Both the position numbers and the translations under genes were made by a program. A DNA stretch of 64,000 bases from Fasciola hepatica (taxonomy: Eukaryota; Platyhelminthes; Trematoda; Plagiorchiida; Fasciolidae): the NCBI GenBank assembly GCA_948099385.1, contig CANUEZ040000020.1:6294501-6358500 (forward strand), written 5' to 3'. Every line of letters begins with the position of its first letter. The first letter of the stretch is position 1. Of the stretch, positions 1 to 13,500 are shown in pieces. Below the pieces are notes generated by a model that did no database searches, had not been told where the DNA came from, and saw nothing but the letters and a program-made list of their open reading frames with translations.

Positions 1-2177
1 GCTTAGTCAGACAGAGGTTCGAATTACTGTAAAATAAATCAGAAATATGTTAAGATAAACCACAAATGCAGTTCTCTTTTATTATTTCCCGGCAAATCGA
101 ATACAATTGGGATGAAAGTCTGTACACTGACCCATCCAATGAGGTGCAGACCAGCTGACCATACCATTCTACAGCGGTATGTAACATTCAGTTTCCGTCC
201 TTATATACACCGATAACATCAAATTTCAGTACGGCTTTTTGTTTTAAACATCAGAAAAAACCAGTGTGCAAACAGTGACAGTTTCCTGGATGAATGTGTT
301 TAAATGGTTTCAAGTTTCCGGGATTCAGATCCTATTTGCTGATTCCGGAGCCATAATGTAGACATTGGTTTTGCGCTCAAAAAGGGTTCAAATTTCCGTA
401 TCACTCAGCATAACCAGATTCTCTATTTCGATGAACTACTTGAATTCGATTGTGGACAGCAGTGAGTCTCTGTAAATGGAAGGCCAAACTGCCTTGTCAT
501 TTGGAACTAATTTTGATTTTTTGAACCAATCATCAGACGCAATTACATAACGAATATCTTGGCCAACTGCAGAAGAAGATTAGAATATCTCTTAATTCAT
601 TCTGGAATATTTATAGGGTTTAAAAACGTTCGTTATTTTTTTTTTATCTCGTTAGTTAGTTCGCTAGTCAAGTAAGCAGGTAGGTAGGTATATAGGTACG
701 CATGAAAGTAGTTTGTTTGCTAGTTTTTCTCGTTTTTATTCCTTCATTTCTTTAGCTCGACAAGTGTTTATTGATGTTGAACCACTTTAAAACACTTGAA
801 AGTTCTCAACCACCAGGATCAGAGAACTTTACAGTCTGATGTGAAATGTCGGCCTTAACTTATGATCACTTCCACAGCCACCTAAACATAGGCACGCGCC
901 GATGTCATTTTGTTGCACACAAATGGAGTACCAGACAACTTACTTCGTTGGAGTGAGGCAGTGAGAGGCATCAAAGCGATATCAACCCTTGTTCGGCGAA
1001 AGTGAGAGAATAGCTAGGAATGAATTTCTATTCATCACCAACTAGAAGGGAAGGGGTTTTGCACTTTGCCCATACGAAATGCCCTCTTGGGGATAACTGA
1101 TCGTAAGCAACCCATCAGAGGGATAAAATTACATCCGCATACATTCCTCGAAAATATTCCTAAACTTGATCATGCACTCGTTCGTGTCCCTCGATGTTTC
1201 TCGAGCAATATACATATTATTGTTATCATAATTACCATTATTATTATTAGTATTATCATTATTACCAAAAAGGTAAAAAGAAACGCAAACTTGGATAACA
1301 TTCTTACACCATGTTCGCAAATCATAAATCTAAAACTGAAAGCACCTCAATTTTTAGTTCGACAAAATTTCAAACATTATTCACACCAATTTGGTTCAAA
1401 GACTCATGCGCAACAGGTCTTTTAAACGAAAACTAAATTCACTTGTAGGAGTCAATGTAACAAAGATAACGCTTGACACATTATACTGCAGTTTGGCATT
1501 TATCGTTTGATCTGAAGTTCTGATAAGTATCACTAATAATTTCAGGTTAATTGTATTATGGAAGAAGCGTGTCCAGTTTAGACCATATGTGATGGGCCTG
1601 AAAGTTATGACTGACTCATTTAATTACCAAATGTATTGAACATTACAGTTACTAATGAAAAATTGCACACTACGATGGAATCGATCATCCGGTTCTCTGA
1701 AAAATAGATTCACTCCCAATCAAATCAGCTAAAGTCACCAAGTGCACTTCAACAGCACGGCCCTTCTCACGAACAACTCCGCTAAATTCTGACATTTTCT
1801 TGTCCCATTATTAGGCGCGCACCGAATTTCCAGCTAAAAATTGGGTTATTGTGATGAAAAACTTCATGGCAGAAAGTCAATCAAGTAGTGTAAACCAATA
1901 TTCAGTAAAGTGTTAAAAGTAATGAACGACCAGATGATCGATAAGTGGTCACTTGAATTGAATTTCATAGAACTGACCAGTTAAAATGTAAGCGTACCCC
2001 GCAGTGACGACTCTTTTGCACGACAGACCGGTTAAATAAGCAGGCAACGCCATGCCTTATGAGAAAAATTGGAGTCTCCAGAAGAAAATTGACTGTGTTC
2101 CACGCGAGTGTCTGGTTTGTTCGAGTGATCTTTTTATCTTTAACTAGCTTCTATCGTCTTTGTTTCCACTGTTACAG
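1..2177. other. no gene recognised; AT-rich, with an ATT-rich stretch
   Basis: I see no exon that joins in phase to the one at 2178. About 1210-1265 is an ATT/ATC-rich simple stretch. The region may be an intron of the + gene or intergenic DNA. Confidence 0.5.
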
Positions 2178-2209
2178 ATCATGGACCGCAACAAGTGCCG
2201 GAAAAACAC
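2178..2209 (+). CDS. 32-base micro-exon of the upstream + gene
   Basis: The pyrimidine-rich acceptor tttccactgttacag precedes it and the consensus donor GTAAGT follows. Read with a 2-base carry-in, it encodes HGPQQVPEKH and ends exactly at a codon boundary, which is the phase needed to enter the next exon at 4307. The small size makes it the least certain of the three exons. Confidence 0.45.
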
Positions 2210-5200
2210 GTAAGTGTTGAGTTTACGGATATATCGACCTGCTTTTAGCATAAGTATTATTTATCGTTGTGAGTGTCAGAACATTTTTCTTAAAAAAAAT
2301 ATTCGTCTCGTTTTTGTCATCTAACTCACTCGTAAAAGCACTTTTAGGGCATTGTTACATATATAATCATGAATTAGTATATTCAACGATTTCCATTTCT
2401 CATACTGATGAATAATTTCTAAAAAAGAAGTACAGTTGAATTGTATCGAGTGGCGTCTCATGGTATTTCAACAGAACACAACTTTCCAATTATAAAACAA
2501 GAGAACTTCCACAGTGATCGTACACCGCTGTTCTACACCGATGTATCATTTTGAAGTTGATACTGACTGGAATTCCCACCTATTATTTGTGATGAAAAGC
2601 ACTATAATATTGCCTGAAAATAAAAGAATACAAACATACAACAGACGAAGGTACCACATCGCACTGCCAAGTGTGTGTTTCGTTCACTACTGGCAAAAAA
2701 ATGATAAACTGAATAATACTATGACTTTCTTGTACACATTACTTTGTAAAATACATGCATTGTGCTGGCATTTTTGAGAATTTTAGCCAAGTGACATGGT
2801 AGGATTTGCTGGTTCACGATGTGTAAAAAATCAATACTGAAATGATAATCTATGAATTGCACACTGATTTGTACTAGACTGTAGGATATTGAGATTTTCC
2901 AGCAACCATCAGATTTTTGTTCATGGGCATCTAGTTTATGTAGTCGTCCCTGCACTTGTAGGACCCCATAGACCCCAAGTCTAGCAGATTTACCAGCCGT
3001 CCTACTTGTAACAACCAGTTCCCGCTGTGAACTTGGACAGAAAAGCCAAAATCACGATATTGCCGGACTCACATACAGTGGCACCGTATAGAGATGCAAT
3101 CCTGGACATCAAACGTGCAATATTGCGATTCTGGATTCACCGTCTTCATATCCTCTATGTTATGCGGATGCAGATCCGTATTCCTGCCTGTTGACAAATA
3201 ATTCCCAAAACCTAGTTATTTATTACATATAAAATTTAAACTTACTTGAAAACATCAATAAATTCAACCATCGAACGAAATGGTAGCTGATTCAACTGCT
3301 GTATTTGCATGCACCGATTCAAACGATGTACTTCAAATGATCATACTTCGCGGCTGCCCACATCGGAGAAGAGGTTTTTCTTCGGGAACTCTAACCGGAG
3401 CCTTTAACTCGAAGGTCTAACCCACAAGGTAGTGGGGCGTCAACCCAGAACGAGAAAGTGACTCAAGCACCCATGAAGGAACTTCTGGTATATCATGTGA
3501 GACCTGATTGTTGGGCCTATCATGTCTTGTCTTCGCTGGTGCTTTGTTATCGATCCGCCTTTCGGATTCAGTCCTTAGTCCCGTGCACCCAGTGGAGTAA
3601 GCGGAACGTGGACGAGGCAGCATCTTTTTGACCGGCAGCTGCTAAACTTAGGTGGGGGATAGCTTCTCAATGAAGTGTGAGAAAAACCCCAGGTACTCCA
3701 CTTCTACGTCCATCTAGCGGAGGTTTTTTCACCGGTTAACTACTTCTCTCAGAGCTTATTCGCTGCAGTGTCATCCCTAGGGGCATAGTGGCTAGGACCA
3801 GATGTTGCCCACCAAGTGGTTTGGAGATGAGACTTTGTCTGGCCTCTACCCATTGACCTATCGGGCAAGATTGCATCTTCGGCTTAAGGAAGCCATCCTA
3901 AATATCTCTTTGGATCACGGAGGCACACCAGCCATCACATCATGCTAAGGTTCACTCTGGTCGTGATATCATCCTTGTTAGCAGAGAATTTTTCCAAAAC
4001 CATGTTTCAGACTACTGATAACCGGAAATCAAGGAGAACCGAAAATGTTAGAGTATCAGAATTAGGGATATGCTGGAACGTTACTTTGTCTATGTTTGTA
4101 TCTAAAAATAAGCATCTCTGGGCCTCAATTGATTTGACCTCGAATGTAATGTTTGTTTAGAGTAAAAGCACAGTGCTTGTCTTCATTCTTGTTACAATTC
4201 CCTTTATAAACACCCTCAATTGTCAAGTACAGTGTAATTAATTCACTAACAGAACTTCATGGGGTGCATCTGGTGACAATGTACTCGTTCTACTCTCTGA
4301 CCACAGATGGGCACGCCAATGCGACGAAAGAACGATGTTTGTGACATGTACTACAAGAGCACCACCGGATCAGGATCTGTTCACGACATGGGAACATGTT
4401 CACCTCGTCAGAATTCCATGTCACCGGCCACGTTGGTACAGCTGGACGAACTGAACTGCTCTTCCATGAGCCTGGTCCCGAATCAACCAGGGATGGTCAG
4501 CGCGCATTATTTCTGCACGGTACCTAATTCGGCAACCGCATTGACCTTGAACACGGGTGAAGTAGCAGTGCTCCATCACGAAAACGAGGGAAGAATCATT
4601 TCGGATAAGACTGGGAATCCCAACCCAATAATATACGAAACTTCAAATGGAGAGTTTTATAGCTATGAGGCACAACCGCAGGGTATCACATCTCGAGGTA
4701 AGTCAAACATTTCAAAATAACTGGACTGCCTGAACGACTACGCAACAGAACGCCTGTCGTGAGGAAAAAAGCAAATACACTCAATATTTCACGTGATTCT
4801 TGGCGCATGCGTGTTGTGTGAAGGACATTTAGAAACTTTCTGGAAGGTCAACTGCTAGTAGGTAGTCGGCTGATCATATATTTACTTACAGCAAAATTAA
4901 ATTCAAGACCACTTAGATGATGATGCACACGCTATTCAATTTCAAATCGTCTGGCCTGGAAAGATGTTCTCCCAGTATCAACGGTATGGGGGTCGGCATT
5001 GAATACTGTGCCTTCGTCATCTACCATGCTCGTATTGGAGATGAAGTCATCGCCCGTCAAAACGCACAGATACCTACGCACATATCATAAGCTCACTACG
5101 TCGAAAAGATCAGCGTATCGCACACTCATAAACTCTAGGCTAAGAAGAATGGAAGTACTGGAGAGAAGCAGGTTATGTTGACCGATTGGATTTGAATTTT

Positions 5201-5920
5201 CAATGGTCGTTTTTGTACTGTTATCATGTTCGTCATTGGTAGCGTCTCTATGATGTTGCATATAATGTATCGAGAGCCAATGTCTCTTTGTCGTGGGCTT
5301 ACAGTGAGTCTTAAGAACTGTCCACGTATGATTGAGGTTCACTACCATGTCTACAATGCAAAACGCCGTGGACCAAAGACACCAGTTCAGACAGACGATT
5401 CCGAATACGTACTGTAACTACCTGTCAAATGAAGGTATCATCTACGTTGGAATTTCATTCCCATTGTTTGTGACTTACACGGACCGCCAGATTAGAGTCA
5501 ATCGTTTCATAACTATTCTAAGAGAACAGGAATTGGTTGGTAACAGGAGCCATGTGGCTAAATTTGGGCTCTTTTAATTAGCGGAGAACAAATTAACAGC
5601 AAAACACGACAACAGTGTTTGTTCGAAAACACGGAAGGCAGTAGACAGTCACTATCTGCGGATAGTTGGTTTTTTTTGAGTGACAATAATTTTCGGGTAA
5701 AATAACACTTTCTTGTCCGGTAAAAACAAGAAAAACGATTAATCTACAGTGCATTAGTAAAATAGATGAACGAAGCGCAAGAGGGCAAAAATCGACTCGT
5801 TGAGCATTTTTGGCAAAGCCTTAAATGGATCCATATGAGGAACGATTCACTTACAATAATAATTGTATTCAAATCTTCTAGCGACTGGAAACCCTCGAGT
5901 ATACAGCGGGGCGATTGTCG

Positions 5921-5966
<46 letters not shown>

Positions 5967-7255
5967 CATCGGGTCGCTAATGATAGCGCCATCTTCAAAA
6001 ATGAACGTACGAGCTCTCTTCCGGTTTTTGACGAGTAAGCTATACAACTATGGAGCGAAACGCAGTCCGAATCTTCGAAAAAACTAGCATGAAGGAAGTG
6101 CCAGGGGGTAAGGGGCAGAAAGCTCACGAAAAGTGATTAATCGCAGGGCGATGTACACAAAAGGGCTAGTCCGCGTTTCTATAAGCGCCGGCCGACTGGT
6201 GAATACAGCTCGAGTGGGCTGCAGAAGACGACAGTACGAGATCGGGAAGGTGAGCCTCCGGAAACAGTGAACGTTAATCAATTTCGATCGAATAATTAAG
6301 CTGGTTGGCTTATGAGTGTCAGCATACAGGGATTTGTGTGCGTGTATGCCTGTTTACGCTTAGGCCATAAAACGCTGACAGTGAAGGGAGACCAAAAGCG
6401 GTAGCACAGGACACAGTACGTGGTACTGCTTGGCAGTACATATTTCGCCAAGGCACACGAATTAAACAAGTCAAGCTGAACTCGAAATTAGTTCCACTTA
6501 CACATGATCGAACTTGCTAATGACTGTAACGGTTCATTGCGTAAAAAGCACAAAAACGTGTGCGTATTGAAACTTACTCTTGGTTTTCAGTCTGGCTGTT
6601 TTTGTTTCCATTTTCTATTCATCACCTGAGAATGTCTAATCATCTTATTCTTTAAACGAGCTTGTTTGCCGTGTGACTTGTTTCAGGACATACGTATCAA
6701 ACGTTGCAACCGAGTCAGGTAAACACACAACAAGCTGGTATCTACGGGCCTGAGTTCACCAGGACATGCCGAACAAACAGCGATTATTTCAAACGGAATT
6801 TTTTACTGGAGAGAAAACTGTGCGCTCAAACTGAACATTACACTCCATTACTGAGGCATACGATGCACACAAACGTACCCTTGACGAGGCAACTCCAAGC
6901 ATCCCAACCTGATCTAGCAGAAAACCTTCCAGCGAATGGCAGAGCTTCATCAAAGGATCAATCAGCGCCTTTAAAAAGCACTCTGGTTCAATGTGATCGA
7001 GCGTTAAGTCTCAGCGATCTTAATATGCAGTTACTTCCGTCTCGTGAGGATGAAATCTCATCACTGGAGAGAAAAATGCGTTCCCCCGTGTCCATAGACC
7101 ACATTGAACCGAATACAGATCGCCTACTTTCTAAAAGATGTGCATACAGGTCACGTGGCGCATTTTGTAACCGAACAATAAAATCGCTTGCATTCGGATT
7201 AGACCAGGCTGGGAGTAGCATGGGTGGTCCATACAACACGGCGAGCTTTGTTTAA
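2178..7255 (+). CDS. 3' part of a spliced gene, three exons, unknown product with PDZ-ligand C-terminus
   Basis: Three exons (2178-2209, 4307-4697, 6687-7255) join in one open frame of about 330 residues ending at TAA 7253-7255. Every junction is GT-AG and both introns are phase-compatible (phase 0 after exon 1, phase 1 after exon 2). The first visible exon begins inside a codon, so the N-terminus lies further upstream or outside the window. The product has no signal peptide, membrane segment or known domain that I recognise. It is Ser/Thr/Gln-rich with scattered Tyr (IIYET, FYSYE, HTYQTL) and ends NTASFV, matching the class I PDZ pattern S/T-X-hydrophobic. This composition suits the cytoplasmic tail of an adhesion or guidance receptor; Sidekick-type proteins also end in -SFV, but I cannot show homology. 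It runs convergent to the syntaxin gene. The exon structure is well supported; the function is unknown. Confidence 0.6.
2210..4306 (+). other. intron of the + gene with an unassigned GC-richer block
   Basis: It is bounded by GTAAGT and a pyrimidine-rich AG. The segment about 3300-3945 is more GC-rich than its surroundings and reads like repeat DNA (LINE leader-like), but I could not match it to another copy in this window. Confidence 0.4.
4307..4697 (+). CDS. middle exon of the + gene (130 codons + 1 base)
   Basis: The acceptor ctctgaccacag ends at 4306 and the donor GTAAGT starts at 4698. The frame begins MGTPMRRKND and is open throughout. It ends with one base of a Gly codon (phase 1) that is completed by the exon at 6687. 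The ATG at 4307 is most likely an internal Met rather than the start, because a strong acceptor sits directly in front of it. Confidence 0.6.
4698..6686 (+). other. intron of the + gene containing a CA microsatellite
   Basis: It starts GTAAGT and ends TTTCAG. Apart from the CA array at 5922-5965 I recognise nothing in it. Confidence 0.55.
5922..5965 (+). repeat. (CA)n microsatellite
   Basis: About 22 uninterrupted CA units within the intron of the + gene. Confidence 0.95.
6687..7255 (+). CDS. terminal exon of the + gene (188 codons and stop)
   Basis: The acceptor gtgtgacttgtttcag ends at 6686. The first two bases complete the split Gly codon, then HTYQTLQPSQV continues to a TAA stop after NTASFV. 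The frame is open for 567 bases, unusual for this AT-rich intronic neighbourhood. The C-terminal S-F-V is a class I PDZ-ligand pattern, suggesting a membrane-associated scaffold partner; this is inference from the motif alone. Confidence 0.6.
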
Positions 7256-8270
7256 TCCCCATGTTTTGGAATACCATGGAATTCTGTCATATTTTCACGT
7301 TCGGTTTAAGTTGCAATCAGCCGGTTCTACTTCACTGAACAAAGGTCACTTGATCCTATTCATTCCATTTGAACTAGCCTGCCTTTCCGCTTGGAACTTG
7401 CGGATAATTCTCGGGAGACCAACAGCCTCATTACACCGATGAAACTACAATAACAGGCATCACATAAACACCACAAATGTAGACACATCGTGGCTGCTGT
7501 CAAAAGGGTTAATTCTTCCGCCCATGTCAGCTGAAGACTGGAACAGGCATTTTGGTGCAATAAAAAAGCAAACTTCGAATGCAAAAAGCATGCACTGTTA
7601 TTGTACGAGACAATTCTTTCACTCCCATTCAATCTGATTATTCCTACAGCTACTACTAGTCCCACTTTCATCGCCACCTAAGCCCGAGCCAATCCCACTG
7701 GTGTCAAAAATATATCGGAATCCCCTGTTTTTGCCAGTGCGTTTACAGTGATACCAGCTTTTTCGTTACTCAAAAAAATAAGCAGCTTAAATAACTAACA
7801 TTTCAGCAACAACAAACAGCATTTGGCATTCACAAGACAGATTATCAATAAATAAGGTATCAATCGTGAATGAACTCCAGTAGAACTGTACAAAATCATG
7901 GCTGTATTATTTGAAAGACGAAAATTAGTCCACAAGCAGTATACATCTGTTTGTAACATGATTCGAGCAGGAAGTACAATGAATTCACTTTTTTGTGGTG
8001 AAATTGAGAACGCGGAAAATTAATGCAAAAGTACCGAAAAATATATCATGTGGCAGTCTCGACGACGGTTCACAAATCGGACAGCCATGGGTACTGATTT
8101 GAAAGATAATAAAAAAAGATGATTTTCGATGATCAGGGGTAGTTGTATCGGACTGTCAAATGACTTGAATAAACATCGACATCCGTCGGGATAATCGAGA
8201 TCGTGTCCTGGGAATTGTCTTTCGGGCTTCGTGAAAAGACGGTAATTGAACAGTACTGAACAGCAGCCAT
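7256..8270. other. convergent intergenic region
   Basis: It separates the stop of the + gene from the stop of the - strand syntaxin and should hold both 3' UTRs. AATAAA hexamers for the + gene are visible; no clear hexamer for the syntaxin was found. Confidence 0.5.
7559..7564 (+). promoter_or_regulatory. AATAAA polyadenylation signal of the + gene
   Basis: A canonical AATAAA hexamer lies about 300 bases after the stop codon at 7255, a normal 3' UTR distance. Another AATAAA lies near 7849. Neither is proven used. Confidence 0.4.
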
Positions 8271-8381
8271 TTACCTTCCACTGGATCGAGGAGCATACAC
8301 AAGAACAAGCACCAAGATAGTGATGCCTATCGCGACAGCCAACACTATGCAGCATATGCAACGACGTCGCCGAGACCGTTG
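8271..8381 (-). CDS. syntaxin exon 7 (tail anchor and stop)
   Basis: The acceptor tttttcccccttgcgcag leads to QRSRRRRCICC, a hydrophobic run of about 19 residues (IVLAVAIGITILVLVLVYA), then PRSSGR and TAA at 8273-8271. A basic patch followed by a C-terminal membrane segment is the standard syntaxin ending. Confidence 0.88.
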   Translation of the reverse strand, partial: QRSRRRRCICCIVLAVAIGITILVLVLVYAPRSSGR

Positions 8382-10520
8382 CTGCGCAAGGGGGAAAAAC
8401 GAGGATACTGATTTAGTTAACGGAAAAGTAGAGAAAACTTGGGCTTATTTCAGTGTGGCAACACTTCGATCAAATACCGGTCACCAGAAGAGTGGCCAAG
8501 AAAGTAGGTAATGTGAAGTCATGAAAACTCCAAAGGTGAATTATAAATACAGAAAGGTAGCAGACGTCCCAAATATTTCTATTTATCTTCTGTTGAAAAA
8601 ATATTTGACATAAAACAAAGAAAGAGAACTAAACATTACATTAGGAGGTCGTTTCAGCTACGGCTACATAAGAAACCCATCTACGTCTGCGACATTTCTG
8701 TTCTGAAAAGAACCCCGAATGGAAAACCATCATTTTTTTAATTACTTCATTATGAGATAAAACACTGACAGGAAACAGCAAAAGATAGTGATCATCCCTC
8801 GAGGCATTAGGAGAAACGGAATGGCGGATGCGAGGAAATTACCCGACTTGTTGCCGCTTTTATGAGAGTTGAGGTCCCGGCTTCTTGATTCATATATGCA
8901 GCTTCAATGTTGTCCTCGATTGACTCGATCGCAGCCCGTTGGTCGTAGACCAGTCCCATAAGTTGCTCAAATATGATGTTGACATTCACGATATCCTCCT
9001 ATAAGGAAACAGTGTGTTACTACTTACAGGAAACTCAGTAGGCGGATTTAAATGATGAAATTCGAGAAGCGTGACAAAAAGTCGTAAAGCAGAACGATAA
9101 GTTATTTGTGACGACAAGAATTCAACAACTGAATGAGACAATATCGCCAAACCGATGCCAGAAGACAGAAAAACCTACCAATAAGATTTGTCCAACACGA
9201 AAAGTGAGTGAACAATGACAGAGCGGCTAACATGCTGGGAACCAAAAGAAAAACAGACTTGACTCACTGATCTCGCTACAAGTGGATTTTCAGTCAGTCC
9301 ATTGGCTATAGAGAAGTATATGTTAAGCTACGTACTCCTCACGCCACAGAAGATTCTTGCTGGCAGATCGGTGAACTTAGGTAACACTTAACCAGTCGTG
9401 GAATATGCGTCACTAGTCAACAAAATGTCATTCCCTGAATGGAAAAACCGAAACCAAGTACAAGCCAAGAAGACGACTGGGAGGCAACATTTGCATATAG
9501 ATGAAAACCAATAAAAAAGTACTTACTCTTGGATAGGCTGAAACTTTATCTACTTCAAAACGCACCATTCTACCCACATATGCACAAAATAATGCACCAC
9601 AAGGCGAGCACCGGGAACTCGAAGCGGTTTACTTTACATAAACTAAAGCACATACTCCGGCTACGTTACAAAGAATAACGGTAATAACTAAGACACCGTT
9701 TACTGCATTCTGAAGACACTGAATGGAAAATCAAATCAAGTCAAGATGTGTAAGAGATACCGCTTATGACTAAAATGAGCCTTGTTTTTCCTCAGTCCCA
9801 AATTTACAAGTCTCCTTCATGGTCATTGAGAGACCAAACAGTGACAAGAGAATCATTCTAAAATGTCCAAACTCCCTGCGTGTTAAGTCAATTGACCATA
9901 ATAATGATACTCAAAAACACGAAAAACAACGTCATCCGAGACGACGATTACCAGAATAGCACTATTACATTTTCAATACAATCAAGGTCGACAAACAGAT
10001 CGGAAAAGTTCACGCCGCATGCGCCAAGGAACTTTTTATTAACTTCATTGCAAAAGAATGCATTCGGGATATGTGAAGTCGACCGCTAGTTGAAAGTAAC
10101 TGAGTTATTCATTGTACGAGCCCAGTCATGCGACTTTGGCATCATATCCTTCATCCTATGGCTGTGCAGCGCGGGAGACATAAAACGACCTCAACGGCCC
10201 GTTCTGCTTATTAGGGATAACCGGGATATATAAATACTTACGCCGGCTTGAATTCAAGCGTAGTGCCAACGCAACAAGAAGAATAAGATAAATAGGAAGG
10301 GGGAAATACAACAAAATGTTAGCAGCAAAAAGACGTATGCTGTGATTTCTTTCTTTTCATTTCGTCTGTCTCTACCACATTTTAGGTCCTCATAGGACCC
10401 AGGAATTGAACATACAGACCAAACGGTATTTGCGCCGCGGATTTCTCTTCTTGGTCATGTTCCTCAACGTCTCTAAGTGACGACAATCCTCGTCTCTTGC
10501 GCCTCAACCGAGCACGAAGG

Positions 10521-10551
<31 letters not shown>

Positions 10552-13500
10552 GTACAGCGTTAAACAGTAGGGCAAGCCCCACTGACCACTGCCTTTCTCA
10601 CCATCTTGCACGTTGAATTAGAAAGTATGAATATACAAGATAGACAGGGAGTGGACCTACGGGGGTGGGAAAAGGAAAGAATGCCCTAGTAGCCAACACA
10701 CGGGATACACAGTCTCACTGTACAAACGCAAATCGATCAACCATTCTGACTCGACAGAAAGTGACAACACGATCGCCACTGTTCGCGGTTCGCTGCCATA
10801 TTCTTCATTGTCTCCAGCCAACTGGTAGACGGATCTTTTAGACCCAATCACAAAGGCTTGAGGTACCTACTTTTCCTGAGTTCGCTATACATTTTCTCAT
10901 TCCTCGTTGCCAAGTCATCTGTTGACTTTCACGTGACTTCTTTCACTCCCGAGGAAGAACGGAAAACACGGCACAGAATGGTAGACGTATGTTTGCCTTA
11001 CATAACACATGCCCCAACCAACGAAGTCTACTAAGCTGAATACGCCGTGATAGAACATTCTCTGAACCGGTACCCAATACTCTATTTCTGACTTCAGTAT
11101 TGCTTACTCGGCTATTCCATCCAATCTCAGCGGTACTAAGCAAGCATCGGTGGTCAAAAACCTCAAGACGACGAATATCTTTAGCACGCAGACTCCAAGT
11201 CTCGCAACCATACAACAAAATTGAACGCATTGCGAAATTGCATTGTGAAATGTCAGCTCGGCGCCACAAGTGCTTTCAGTCCAGCGTACACCCCTTGAGC
11301 CCGGATATACGCGTGTTCACCTCCACTACCGTGCTCACCTCCGTCGTCACGCTGCTTCTGAGGTAGTTAAAACGGTCAGCAACTGCTAGCAGCTCCCCAT
11401 CGAGCATCAAGCTCGGAAACGTTGACGTTCAGTCTTACATTACTTTGTATTTTGAAGGTGCAAATCGCATGCCAAATGGAGCTACAGCTCTCGTAGGTCT
11501 ATCTAGCGCACGTTGAGCATATTCCGTGCATTCGAACAAGCAGACAAGGTCGTCAGCGTAATTTAGGTCACACATCTCACTGTTTCCTAGTTCGATGCCC
11601 GCACCCTGGAGATCTCTCAAGGCGATCTCCTTTATCTCTTCCATGACGAAGTTAAACCAGAATGGAGAAATCGGACATCCCTGTCGAACACCGCTCGTCG
11701 TTTCACACCGATTGGATAGTTCACCGTAAACCCATAAGCGGCCAAAAAAAAGAGTACAATGATCTCAGTAGATTCACGAATTTCTGGGGCATACCTTTCC
11801 GGTGAAGAGCATTGAATAGCGCCGGCCGGTCAACTGAATCGAAGGCTACTTTCAAGTCGATGGGAACAATTATTGTCGGTCGACTGCATGTGTGACTCGT
11901 CTGAAGTAATAGACGAAGAGTAAAAATCTGATCGATTCATTCTCGACCTAGGAAGAACCCTGCCTGCTGTTCGCGGGCGTTCCTCTTGATAGCCGGTGTA
12001 AGACGACACGGCAAAATCGAGGCTCATATCTTGGTGACCACCGGAATTAAACTGATCTTACGATGACTACTACAATCACTGCGTATTCCTTTCTTGAAGG
12101 TGGGTGTAATCAGTGAATCACCCCATAATAACAGAATATGTTCCTCCTTCCGAATGTCACGGATCAAGGTGGTAAGTGATTTTATCAATATACCACTACC
12201 TATTTGAAAAGAAATGGAGCGAGTTCGTCAGGACTGGCCGCTTTCCATCGTTTTAGTAACTGAATGCACGGCTCTACTTCTACTTCCGATGGGGGCTTAA
12301 GTGATACTCCCCAAGAACGGCAGTCGATGACACAGGAGTAAATACACAAGCGCACGGACAGATAAGCTGTTCGTTTAGGTATTCGGCACAACGGACCAGC
12401 CTTTGCAGTTTGCCATGAACAAGCTCTCCATTTCTAAAGCATATCGTTTCACTGACCGCAATTCACCGTCCACCGGTGTCATGAATAAGTCTAAACGCTT
12501 CTTGAAAGTTACATGAAGCAGCTGCTATTTCCGTTTCTTCGGCTACCTTGACGTACCCATTTTCGCGATTCTTCTTGAGGATTTTTACAACTTGCCTTTG
12601 TAGCTTTCTTCGTATCTTATTCATCTCCTTACTGTTCGAGAGCTGACGATTTTGCCCTGTTAGACTCAGCGATTCTTGAGAAATCTAGCGTTTTTGTTAG
12701 ATATCGGATTTAGGACCACAGGCGAAACATGCTGACACGTGCATCACCTGTTTGATATGGGCCCATTTCTCATCTGCATTACTATTCGTCGTAGATCCTA
12801 GCTCATGTGCTGATTTATTTTCATAACTGGTGCGAACTTCTGGGTCAGACAGATGCTGTACGGCTAACGGGGTTTGCGGTTTGCGTCGATGACCATGGAT
12901 CTGGAACGATAATCTCTATAAAACTAATGCATGGGCTCGACTCTACGTACGTGGACCAATAGGATCTACAGTTCTGGACAGAGCTTCGCGCCCGGTAGCT
13001 TACTGCGATCTGATCGATCTGATTTAGAGTACCCGTAGAGTTAAAGCGCGATGTCGCCGTGCGACGCGAGCTGTGTCGGAAATTCGTACTAGGTAGGAAT
13101 AACCGATTGTCTGCACAAAACTGAAGAAGCCCATCCTCGTTATCTCTACGCTCAGCGGGTGAGGCACAATACCCACCTAAACAAGCTTTTGACGAACGAA
13201 GTTTGCCAACTTGTGCATTGAAATCACCAGCTAGCACTATAATGGCACAGCCTCTACTCTTGCGAACGAGAGGGATGAGTTCATCATAGAACTGATCCAT
13301 CCGCTTGTCAGATCTGCAATCTGTTGGGGCGAATGCCGAGACGGCAAACAAACTGCACCAACCACAGCTATCCTTTAGAACTCCAACTGACCCCCGGAGT
13401 CTAACTGCACATAAACGACTATTAACCAGAATCCAGTCTAAAATGGCAGCCTCGGCAATATCAGCCAAGACTATTCCTACACCACGTTGATCCACAGCTG

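Noticed and set aside
5766..6127. Overlapping frames with His-Thr or Cys-Val runs
   Set aside because: They are translations of the CA microsatellite at 5922-5965 in several frames, inside an intron.
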